DNA of 64,000 nucleotides from Phascolomyces articulosus (Eukaryota > Mucoromycota > Mucoromycetes > Mucorales > Lichtheimiaceae), in contig JAIXMP010000001.1 in assembly GCA_025677815.1 (NCBI GenBank), positions 2,604,001 through 2,668,000 of the forward strand, given 5' to 3'. The position numbers were made by a program, and so were the translations under genes. Position 1 is the stretch's first letter, and every line of letters begins with the position of its first letter. Below the pieces are notes generated by a model. That model saw only the letters and a list, made by a program, of their open reading frames with translations. It was not told the origin of the DNA and made no database searches. Below, one piece after another: positions 47,270 to 58,122 of this stretch.

Positions 47270-48778
47270 TATTGTAATAAAGTATTATAATTATTTAACA
47301 TGTATATGATACAATGAAGGGTTTTTTCTGATAGAAATCAAAAACTAATTATAAAAATAATTGGTTTCTGTGAACTACTTGTGATCAAAAACCATAAAAC
47401 TACCCAACCTCATCTGTGAAAAATCTCCTACAATACTTCGTTAAAGTACTATTAGTAGTATGTCAATGGGAAAGCTGACCATTTAATTTATTAATAGACT
47501 TGGATGGATTTACTTTTGAGAATCCTTGGGATCAATTGAAATTGATGGTTTATGGTAAAGTCATATTCGACCAGCGATATTCTATGGTTTTTATCTACCC
47601 GGCTCCTCCCTTCAGAGCACAAACATCCAATTATAATATGAAAATGTTTTGAGTTGTTGTTTTTTCTCTTTTACAGAAAACCTATCTTTTAATGAAGAAT
47701 TCGTCGTTTCGTTGATAGGAATTAATGTTAAAAATCATATAAGAGCCATTTTGATCCCTCATGGTGGGACTCTGTAGAGTTAGAAAACTTTTAGGCGATA
47801 TAACAAGGTAATTCCTAACAATCAATGAGGTAACAAAAGAAAAAGTAGGATAATATGTTCAAATATCTTTTGACAGCAAATACTCTAAATTTGATAATTT
47901 CAGATGGAGATAAGCTAAGAATTGATTTCATTTTACAGAGAAAAAAAAACAACCCAGTTGATTGATCTTTATTAATTAGGTATAAAAAACACTAAAAACG
48001 ATCATACTTATTTACACTTATTTACCATTTTCTTTTTACTCTGGGTCTCTTTAGTCATTAATCTCATGTTTTTTGTGAGTAAAGGAGAACAATCACCACA
48101 ACAACCAAATATTTTTCATCCAGCTCTTTTTTTTACATTTGGCATTTTTTTGAGGTTCATATCTTTTTAACTGTTTAAACAAATGTAGTACGTATGACAA
48201 ATGTGCTTCTGTTTCTTTTTGATATACAATATTACCGAAGGATTCTTGGTCAGTGATCCTTGTGATACCTGGTGGAATGAAAACTGAAGCGACCTCATCG
48301 TGGCAGTTCGAAATGTCACTATGGTATTAAAATTAAAAAATGTTGCATAAATAGTATACTTAATTAAGGAATTCAGCAACTACTTTAAAAAAAACCATTG
48401 AGAAACGTGAATATGTTTTTCTGTACTGTCTTCTAAATCATCTATCCCTACAGCATTCTTCAGCAAGTCAATGATCCATTACTATGAATACTACTATATG
48501 GTATCATCATAATAGCTTATCATAAATATTCGTATCAGCAACAGATAGAAAAAAACGCTAGAAATCACTTAAAAGTGATAAACCCATGTTTTCCAACAGC
48601 ATTGAGAGAAATATAATCCAACCGAAGTGTGTATTTTATTGGTAGACCCGAGTATTTTTCAATTGTTTCAAATCTTTTTTTTTTTCGACTCCTTTTTTTT
48701 TGCATAATTTTTTTTATTATTTTAAACCACACTCTCTCTTTCTCATATTGACCTGAAAATTCCACTCCAACCATTATA
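47270..48778. other. Intergenic region with an orphan two-exon-like relic
   Basis: No complete gene was found. Two protein-like stretches, 47498-47554 and 47677-47777, join in phase across a normal-looking intron (GTAAAG to TTTTACAG) and end in TAG, but no start or further 5' exons were found. The rest is AT-rich. A promoter for the next gene is expected near the end (CACTCTCTCTTTCTC at 48729-48743). Confidence 0.5.
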
Positions 48779-49939
48779 ATGACATCCCATTCCTCAGCAT
48801 TAATGACAGCTTATCGTGATCATGTGGAAGCAACCACACGACTTATTCGTATAGCACTTGCACTTGAATGGACTATTTTGACGCGATTTATTGTAGGAGT
48901 GATTGTCGCGACTTGGTTTTCTATCGTTTATCTTGTTTGGACTCTGCGTCATGTTCAAAAGATTGATCAAGTTTGGGAAAGTCTAAATAAGCCAGTAATT
49001 AAATTATTTCGACCAAGAATATTTGCTTTTTTACATGGCAATATCAATCCTTTTGTTAAATCATTGGGTATTGCTATTTTTTTTTTTTTTGTTTTTCTTC
49101 TTTTAAAGAATAATTTCTCACCCATCTATCATCTATGAAGACAATATGATCTCAATAATAGATGATGATGTCCTGAACAGGAAAGAATAGAAAAATTGGA
49201 TAGTAGTGTGACTCATCTTATATTATCATTCTAGATATTCGTGTTTCAACCTTTTCCAAAGGGTTTTGTACAGCTATTTTAAGGGTAACTCCTTTTTAAA
49301 TGTAGTTATATATAAAATGAACAGGCTGGATAAGAATATACTCAATATATTTTATAATACTTTTATTACAAAAAGAATCGACGATATAATAGAGACCAAT
49401 TTAAAAAGTATGTTTTTTTTTCTTTTGGGTTTGGACCCCATGGGAATATATATGAGAACGAAGAAGATGGAATTAAATCATAAATATAATATTCATCATA
49501 GTATTCATTCATCGGCCATTGTTTTATTTGCTCAAACAGTGGGAGATTTGGCATTACAAAGTATTTTGAAAAAGAATCAATCAGCTACTTTGACTACTAT
49601 GACGATGAAGGTAAATATATGTATTTCATTAGGATATAGAATATATATATATATATATATGTTGGATAAGACATTGATTAATTATTATTTTTTTTGATCA
49701 ACAAGTATAAGAAGAAATATGCAGCACATGATGGATCATTACTTACAGCTACTTCGGATCAATTTCAATTATTCATGAACGAAGAAAAGACGACTGATCT
49801 ATCATCCACCGATAACCATAATAATACAACTAGAAGGGTGATGACTATTCCAATGCAAGTAGTCATTAAGGATTATATGTTAGATACAGTGGCAATTGCT
49901 AATTTTGAATGGGAAATCCTTCACACATCAGATGCATGA
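48779..49939 (+). CDS. Membrane-anchored hot-dog-fold-like protein (DUF4442/thioesterase-like)
   Basis: Probable exons are 48779-49067, 49235-49284, about 49464-49610 and 49706-49939, giving about 239 residues. The N-terminal half has a membrane helix at about residues 38-58 (FIVGVIVATWFSIVYLVW). The C-terminal half resembles a hot-dog fold of the DUF4442 type: a helix with NIHHSIHSSAIVLFAQTVGDLAL, the position of the usual S-x-H-x-A/G helix, then a strand MTMKYKKKYAAHDGSLLTATSD across the last intron. Such domains are often acyl-CoA thioesterase relatives, but activity is not shown. The exon 3 acceptor is ambiguous (49463 or 49466). It is not a confident enzyme call. Confidence 0.55.
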
Positions 49940-50536
49940 ACCAAAAAATCTTTTTTTTGTACAACCCCAAAATGAACTTTATTTTTTTTTTACTCCTCTT
50001 TCATGTATAATCATATTCCACCCCCAACAAAAAAAAAAGTAAGTCTACTTTTTCATCCTCATACATTTATTTTATAACATTATTCATTTCTTCATATTAT
50101 CATCATCCTTCCATTATCATTTCTTCATATCATTATCATTTTATATATTATATTTATATATATATATATGCAAAATCATGTATGACCAAAAAATAAAAAT
50201 AAAAAAAAGACGGGCTTATGATCAAAAGTGAAATCCACTCCGAGAATGAAAACATTCAGTCAAGTTTTCTTGGGCCCTTTTTTTTTTCGGTGCTTTCCTT
50301 CTTTCTCCTTTTCTCACTTTTAGCTTTCTGAGCTTTTATATATATATATATATATATATATAATAGAGTAACACACACACTACAACCACCTTACACACAC
50401 GCACGCACGTACACCACACAGATTTCTCAAACTTTTCCTTTTTGTTTGTTACTACCTCTTTTTCTTTCTTTTTCTTTTTTTTTTTTTTGTTACTTTACAC
50501 ACTTTATATTAACATACGCGTCTTTTTTTACCTGTC
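49940..50536. promoter_or_regulatory. Promoter/leader region of the Cys-rich gene
   Basis: No gene. There is an AT run at about 50337-50362, CA-rich stretches at 50370-50420 and strong pyrimidine tracts up to the ATG at 50537, as is common for leaders in this window. Confidence 0.55.
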
Positions 50537-52510
50537 ATGGCGGAGAACTTGTTTGAGTTTTCTCAGGTACGAAAACTTGTGAACCAAAAGAATGAAATAA
50601 AATTATAAAATAAAATATAAACCATAAAAAAAGAGATCACGTAAAATATAATCTTAATGACAAGTTCTATAATAACCCATCTAAACTTTGATAGATTAAA
50701 AATGAACAAAGTAGTGCTGCTCCTAATTTAGGTCGACGTTATTTACCCATAAGAAAGGTAAAAGAAACTTTTTTTTAAGAAAAAAATAACCATATATGGG
50801 ACAAGAATATACAAAAACCTATAAACATACTTACTTTTATATCCTTTCTCCTTCCTCAACTCTATGGATATGTATCCACCACCACCATTATTATTATTAT
50901 TAAGAATGCATGTATTGTTTGCAGTATATGTTTTACTTGTTCTAAAGTACGTTATTCTACTTTATTTTTATGATTTGATTTGATATGGAGAAAATGGAAG
51001 AAACAAAAGTAAAGAACAAAAAACTAATACTAAAAAAAAATAAAAATAAAAAAAAAACTTAAAAAAGTATTATGCAGAAGATTGTACTTGTAGTGAAAGT
51101 CAACCTCGAAGGGGTAAAAACTTACCTGATGGTACATTGGATTCACGAGCCAAGAAACTTCATCCACAGGACAATGATTATGAATTTTCAATCAAATGGT
51201 TGACAGAACATGCTCATGCCACTCATCGCGATGAACATGGCCAAGTCGTTGGATTAAGGGAATTACCAGAAGTGTCGTTATGTAAAGCTCATAGTAGTAC
51301 ACTTTATAGGGCACAAAAAAAACATGAACGAGTGAATCAACAATTATCTCCACCACCACCTTTTGCTACAAGTTCTTCTACAACGTCCTCCTCCAATCCA
51401 AATCATAATACACAACATCATCATCATCCTTCTTCATCTTCTTCTACTTCTCATCATCCATTACCACCTCCTCCACAACCTTCGTCATCAACAACAGCCA
51501 CTTCAACGGCAACAAATACAGCTTTTTCGCCATCACCAGATTATATGATGGATGTAGAATTACATCGTCATCCTCCTCCTCCTCCATCTCATCCTCATCC
51601 ATCCAATATGGAACAACAACATCCTTATTATCATCATACACCCCCACCTCCACCTCCATTGCAACAGCAACAACAACAACAGCAACCCACACAACCTTAT
51701 ATGAGTAATTTGGCTGCAAAAGTACGTAATATTAATCATCCACCTTTTCAAGGCGAAATGCCTGATTTTTCAGCCATGTCAAGTTCTACTTCATTGAAAC
51801 GTAAACGAACAGAAAGTATGGCTCGATCCAGTGCTTCTACTCCATTATTAGCCCATCCATATCATTCACCTTCTTCTCCAATACCCCATGTTGATTTTAA
51901 TCAACAATTACCACCATTACATCAACAACAACAACAACCTCAACCTCAAGCATCACCAAGAACTGTGTCATTATCATCGTTACCCTTTCGAAGAACACAA
52001 CCACCACCTCCACCTCCTTCATCTTCTACTACGAATGATGCTAATTCTCCTGGTGTGAGTTCCAATAGACGCATGTCATTTCCACATTATTCACAACAAC
52101 CTCCATCTTCCTCATCTTCTTCCTCTCATCCACAACAACAAGGAGGAGGACCTTTACCACCTTCTACTTATTCATCTCCATCCCCTTCTTTGGAACCTTT
52201 TAATGCATTGATTGTGGATACAGTGTCATTAAAAACACAAAATAATAATAGTAATACACCTGAATATTTGATCAAGAATTTGGCGATTACGGATACTTTT
52301 ACTTTTCGTGAATTGTTAAGTGAAGCGGATATTATTGGATCCCCTCCACCAGGGAAAAGGATTGTAATTTCGGATGATAAGCAAGAACGTATCTTTCCTT
52401 TGGATCAAGCCATTCGTAGTGTTATTCGTCGACCTGTCACACCACATGTTGAACTTTGGCTCAGTTTGAACGATAAACCGTCGATCGATTGGAGTTCATA
52501 TCATTCATAA
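50537..52510 (+). CDS. Unknown Cys-rich N-terminus, Pro/Ser/Gln-rich protein
   Basis: Not recognised. Exons are 50537-50566, 50695-50757, 50905-50946 and 51068-52510, giving 525 residues. Exon 3 is only 42 nt and encodes a cysteine cluster (ACIVCSICFTCSK), followed in exon 4 by DCTCSE; together the spacing C-x2-C-x2-C-x2-C-x7-C-x-C suggests a small metal-binding module. A conserved-looking segment (NDYEFSIKWLTEHAHATHRDEHGQVVGLRELPEVSLC) follows. About 300 residues of Pro, Ser, Gln and His runs come next, then a compact C-terminal stretch that looks folded (LIKNLAITDTFTFRELLSEADIIG through VELWLSLNDKPSIDW). A nuclear regulator is possible, but function is unknown. The exon 4 acceptor lies in an A-run and is less certain. 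Confidence 0.68.
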
Positions 52511-52815
52511 ATTTTTCTTTTAATTTTTCTTTCAATTTTTCTTTTGTTGCATTTCTTTCGCTTTCTTTGTCTGTAACCACTTCTGCATTCTTTATTAGAA
52601 TTATTTTTTCTTCTTTTTAGCAACTCTTTGAACAACTTCATAAAAAAAAAGTTTTTTTTCTTTTCTTTTACAATATATTCATCCACACACACAACACAAA
52701 CACAAACACAACTTCAATCTCATATAACACACTACATTCAAACAGTACCCTCTTTTTTTTTTCTACATAAAAAACCAACCTTTTTATATATATATAAATA
52801 TATTTAAAAAACAGA
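52511..52815. promoter_or_regulatory. Short intergenic promoter region
   Basis: AT-rich with CA and pyrimidine tracts and TATATATA at 52784-52793, just before the cytochrome b5 gene ATG at 52816. No gene was seen. Confidence 0.5.
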
Positions 52816-53529
52816 ATGTCATCATCAGATCAAAAAGAAGATTCTCAACAAAATGTGCCTCGAATGACTTTACTCGATCCTTCAAGTAAAATCTAAATTT
52901 CATTTCGATATTTATTTTTCATTCTTTCGAAAAAAAAAAAACGAACTGGGAAATGATTAATGGATTGAGGACTATATTTATAATCTATATTATTATTATT
53001 TTTTAGATCGTACACTAAACGTTCCTGAATTTCCTTCTCGTAATGGACCTCAACGTCTTTATGCAGCTGCAACTAAACAACCCAAAGGAAGAAAAAAAGT
53101 GATTTTAGAACCGGGTCATTCACCATTGGATTGGGCACGATTGAAAAGTTCAGGTCAAGATCTTCGAGGAGTAAGTCAATTGGGAAAATATACTTTGGAA
53201 GATTTGAAACAACACAAATCACCCGATGATGCTTGGACAGCTATCCAGGGCAAAGTATATAATATGACACCTTATCTTAAATTTCATCCTGGTGGTGTCA
53301 AGGATTTAATGCGTATTGCAGGTCGTGATGGTACAAAATTATTTAGTAAGTATACATATATCTTCTTTATCCATCTATTTTTTTTTTTACAGAAATATAG
53401 GAGCTGATGAATAATTAACTCATTATCATTCATTTCTTCATGGTTACACAAGTGCTGACGCATTCATGGGTCAATGCCGAGTTTATGTTAGATGCATGTT
53501 TTGTAGGTTTCCTTGTACAAGGTCCCTAA
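52816..53529 (+). CDS. Cytochrome b5-like heme-binding domain protein
   Basis: Small electron-transfer type protein. Exons are 52816-52885, 53007-53345 and 53453-53529, giving 161 residues. After an N-terminal extension rich in polar residues, the b5 domain starts near YTLEDLKQHKSPDDAWTAIQGKVYN. The first heme-ligand His is in FHPGG, and the second is the His of LTHSWVN after the last splice. The domain order and size resemble yeast Irc21 and the b5 part of Ncb5or. There is no membrane tail, so it is probably soluble. The last exon is short and read from phase plus the conserved HSWVN segment. It is followed closely by a 71-residue protein gene on the same strand. Confidence 0.88.
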
Positions 53530-53715
53530 AACTTCCTTATTCGTTTTCTTGTTTTTTTTCTCATCCATTTTCTGATAAATATTATTATTATTATTATTAT
53601 TTATACACATACCATTTTCATATATATTTATATAAACACATCATTTGATATTTCATTTTTATTATTATTCTTTTCTTTTACTATTTCATAATTTTTTATC
53701 AATCAACAAACAAAA

Positions 53716-54015
53716 ATGCCATCTTCACCAGGATTTTGGAATCCTAGACCAAAACCTCCTGCACCCGGATCTATGTATACTGAACAAAAAAAAGGAGAAC
53801 AATCATTTTGGTATCCTAGGTGCGATAAATATTATTATTTTGATATATAGTATATAGTTTCTTTTTTTAATCATGATATCATTTCTTTTATTATTATTAT
53901 TAGACAATATGATATGTCTGCTGTAGCATGGGGAGATAAAGAATTATGGTCACAAAAGGATCCACCAGATGAAATTCAATATACTTATTGGAAGAAACCT
54001 GCTGCTAAAAAGTAA
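53716..54015 (+). CDS. Small Trp/Pro-rich protein, 71 residues
   Basis: Not recognised. Two exons, 53716-53819 and 53904-54015, join in phase (the Arg codon is split) to give 71 residues rich in Trp, Pro, Tyr and Lys (GFWNPRPKPPAPG, SFWYPR, AVAWGDKELW, YTYWKKP). Both splice sites fit the local consensus, and the ATG follows an A-rich leader, so the gene is probably real. There is no membrane segment or signal peptide. The size and aromatic pattern would suit an accessory subunit of a larger complex, but that is a guess. It begins 186 bp after the cytochrome b5 gene stop. Confidence 0.65.
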
Positions 54016-56598
54016 TAAGATCAACGCATATAATAATGCTACTACTTTCTTATTACTACTCCATTTATTTTTATGCATCCTTTATAATGATCTATTTTCT
54101 TTGTCCATAGTTATAAAGTATATTGATTTCTACCTATTAAGAAAAAAATAATAATAATAAAGGATATAAGAGGAAATCATTTTTCTTTTGTTATAACATA
54201 TTTTATAATTTATGTGGTTGTGTTCTAAATATATTCATACGCATAGAACAATATATAAACTCTAGCTTTACACATGTTTATAATCGGGTTTATCATCGGC
54301 TACAGATCGATTACAAAAAAAAAAGGTGGATTATTAATCTTGGCACATTACTGTTTCTCTCTCTTTATTTTTTTACATGTTGTCGGTAGGTTCTTCCTTT
54401 AAGGTATTAATTTAATGATTTCACATTTATTTATAACTTTTTTTTATATGACGTTTTATAATGCAGTGTGTAATACTTGCATATATATGTAAGTGTACAT
54501 TCAAAAAGTCTGCTGGGCGATGCCTCCAATTTACACTTTGGTGTAAAAATTAATTTCATATGAATTTGTTCACAACATAGGGTCCGTTTCTTTTTTTAAA
54601 ACAACCAATGAAGTGCTGAGCATGCTTTTATTATTTTGCTGCAGTGTCTGTATCTTTATGTGCGTAAAAAAGTGCTGTGACCACCAATAACATTGGATTT
54701 ATCTTTTAGTAACATAATAATATTTGAGTGACGATATGTGGCTGATACTATTAAAAAAATGAGGATATCCTTCAAGTAATAAAACGTAATATTAACAGGC
54801 AAAGTTATCTCAATCAAAGTATGCTGTATCTTCAAAAGAGACTTTCAACATAATTATCAATAGGACATGTTAGATTCATTCTTTACAATTGAATTGATAC
54901 TATACTTTTAATTTAAAATTAATGACAGTAATATGGAATTAGTTTATATAATAATAATAGACTATTTGAATCATAACACTTTTTTGAAACATTTAACTTA
55001 TAATGACACGTTCGATGCATATTGATTGTTTTTTTTTTGAATGTCTTTGAAAAGCAATATAGAATGCTAATACATCGTTGCTGAATTGAAAAATATCTAT
55101 TTATCAGAATAATCTCTTTTTCTAACGCTAAAGCCGTTGGAATATGCAAGATAATGACTATTATGTAAGCAGTGTTTGGACAGTTTTCATTCAATGTCCT
55201 ATGCTTACTTTCTTTTCTAATTATATATTTCATTCTTGACAACATCATAAAAAATCTACCCAAATACATATATTATATACCAATAGATGATGTGTAAGAT
55301 TTTGTACAAGGAAACCTGAAGTACTTTTTTATATCATGATAATATGATATATCACTCTGAAACAAAAAAAAAAAAATGAACAATAACATGCACAAATTCC
55401 ATTGTTTCAATCTATGACGCAATATCACAACCCCTACGGCATAAATTTATTAATGGCACAACAATAGCATCTGAACATTATTTTTGCTTCATGGGCGCAC
55501 AATAAAAGAACCCATCTCTTCCCGTGACCTCAATGATTAAAGGGTCATTATTATAGTTGTTGCATTCACAATCTACGTATGAAACACATTAGGGAATGAG
55601 AGATGGAACAATAAATAATTGGGGGTGGGGATTTTTCATGCAGTGTTTTACTCTTCGTAGTAAGTTTCAGATCATATATATCAAAAAAGGGTTCATCATT
55701 CTTCTGCTACTTACTCACTAACCAAAAGAAGGGAGGACAGGCTGCATCTACTACTTAACTTTCCCATCGATAGTAATAAAATAGAACAGTACTGTTTATT
55801 ATTAGATATTTTTAATATAAAAATATATACAACGTATCCAAGAAACATTGTTGGGTACTAATCGCTACTTTATTCTTGAATAGATATAGGAAGATAGAAA
55901 CATATTCTTGGCAAAGCGGCGATTGTATATCAGTGTTGATATAAATAAAATCCAAAAAGCACAGCTGCTCAGCACCACTATACCATATCCAATCGTCATC
56001 TATTCCCTAATAAAGATGGCTCCTATCCACATTTTATTATTTCGTACCTAATATATATCATTTTTACTATCATACGTCAAGTTTCGGTAGGATAAGGCAA
56101 GTTCTGATAAATCAAAAACAATAAAAATACTATCAAAACGAGAATGCAATATCTAGTGCGTTCATCATTTCATTTGGGATGGCTTGTACAATGATTATAC
56201 TATGTGCCTTTATAATTATTGTTATTAAAAATGGCAAACTCCAAGGAAGTACTATCCTGTTTCAATAGTAGGACATTATATGTGAATGTTCCCAAGATAT
56301 AAATGTACTATTGTAGTTGACCAGTACGCTGATTCAGCAAAACATATATATAGACAACAAATAAGTATTATAGATTCATATCAAATTACAACTTGGATAT
56401 TCCTTTGAACTCAAAACATGATATTGCAGTGGAAGTACCTCTTTGGATGGGTGATGGATCAAAATCTCCCGAAAATTTTATCAGAGGGAACAGAAAATAT
56501 ATGCAAAACCCAGCTTTTAGGACAACAAAAAAAAATTTAAGTTTTATTATTTTCCTTTCTCCTTGTCAAAGTTTCCATCCAACTTTAAACTATTTACT
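54016..56598. other. Long AT-rich intergenic region, no gene found
   Basis: About 2.6 kb. The minus-strand frame at 54919-55269 (116 codons) lacks a recognisable domain and has mixed composition, so it is not called. The segment near 56393-56620 is leader sequence of the WKF gene. No repeat family was recognised. Confidence 0.6.
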
Positions 56599-57653
56599 AT
56601 GGCGACAGAAGACGTTGTAAAAAAAAGTCAAAAGAAAGATAAAAAAGAGAAAAAAGAAAAGAAGTCTAGTAAAAAGGTAAGTTCATTTTTTAAAAAGATT
56701 CATTTTCTATTGTCATTGAGATCTAAAAAAAACCATAACTGATCTGATACAAAATGACGAGAATCTATTGAATAAACATTGGGGATCTTTAACGCGTATG
56801 GAACCTTAAATGATTTATTTTACTAAAAATAGGAAAAGAAAGAGCTAATAAAAGAGAAAGAAGAAGTAACAACCTCAGAGACAAATTCAAAAGAAGAGAA
56901 AAAGAAGAAAAAGGAAAAGAAACGAAAGGCAAGAGAAGATGAAGATGCCGAGTCAAATAAGAAACCAAAGATATATGTCCCAGGTAAAAAAAAAGAAACA
57001 TGATTAATTTGTGTGGTGGCCCACTTTATATATATATATATATACAAATCATCTGATTATTTATTTATAAAAGACGGGATTCAATACCTTCGAACCTTTC
57101 ATTCTGATAAAAATGAATGGAAATTTAAAAAAATGAGCCAAGTTTGGTGTTTACAACACATGTATGACGAGAATGTGGTAAGGTTTTTTTTTTATTTTTA
57201 TTTTTCTTTGGTGCCGGTGGGGGGGGAGGAAGGATTAAATCATAGAGTTGTTATCATGTTTGATTAAAAATGAAAAGACAAATTTGGATTTATATAATAT
57301 AGATGAAGGAGGATGATTTTAAGATTATGTTGGATTATATGAAAGATATGAAAGGACAAGCTCGTACGGTAAGGAGATTTAGCTTTCTTTTTTTTTTTTT
57401 GTGGCGTAAAAAATTATAATATATTCATTTATGATTGTAATTATATTAGAAAACATTACGTGAAGCACAAGATAAGATACCCCCAGAGCCCACAGACGTT
57501 GATAACGATGTTTTTGATGCAGAAGCAGCATTGAATGCAGTACCCATTTCCACTACACCAGAAACATCTTCACAACAAGAAGATGAAGGACATGAAGATG
57601 ATACACCCATGATCAAACGAGCCCGAGCTATTGTAAAAGTATTAATAGTTTAA
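56599..57653 (+). CDS. WKF-domain protein (C7orf50-like)
   Basis: Exons are 56599-56676, 56833-56983, 57074-57177, 57303-57368 and 57450-57653, giving 200 residues. The first third is a Lys/Glu-rich, nucleolar-type sequence. The WKF domain follows (about residues 77-145): YLRTFHSDKNEWKFKKMSQVWCLQHMYD, then DFKIMLDYMKDMKGQARTKTLREAQDKI. These are the family-defining WKF strand and helical end. An acidic tail and a basic KRARAIVKV end complete it. Human C7orf50 is a nucleolar protein linked to rRNA processing. That role here is inferred. All five junctions are in phase with good donors. Confidence 0.88.
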
Positions 57654-58122
57654 TAGTTTTAGTTATTTAATTAAGGATATTGATAATAATAATGATGATG
57701 ATGATTTATGGGTAATAAAAAAAATGCATTGTTACGGAAGTGGCAACAAATTTGGCGAATTACCGGATTGGTAAGTTTGGGGGGAGGGAAGGGTGGTTTT
57801 TAAGGTAGTGCAAATATGTTGCAGCACCTTACTTAACACACCATACATGAAATTATACACAGCACACCATATATAAAATAAATACACACACAATTACAAC
57901 AACAAACATAAATAACCACACCCAAAAAAAAACCTCCTTTTTTTTTAGGTTTTAGTTACAAAAAAGAGCTTCTCCTTTATTTTTTAAACACGTAGCCTTT
58001 TTTTTTTCTGCTTTTCTTTTTTTCTTTCTTTCTTTTTTTTTAACCTTCTTTTTCTTATTCATTCTGTTTTTTTTTTTTTTTTTTTTTACAAACAATCATT
58101 ATAATTTATATATTTATATATT
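57654..58122. promoter_or_regulatory. Promoter/leader region of the GATA-PHD gene
   Basis: No gene. CA-rich and A-rich sequence is followed by about 150 bp of almost pure pyrimidine on the plus strand with T-runs (57930-58088), then TATTTATATATT before the ATG at 58123. Confidence 0.6.

Noticed and set aside
54919..55269. 116-codon minus-strand frame
   Set aside because: No domain, no splice context and an erratic composition. Frames of this length occur by chance in 2.6 kb of AT-rich DNA.
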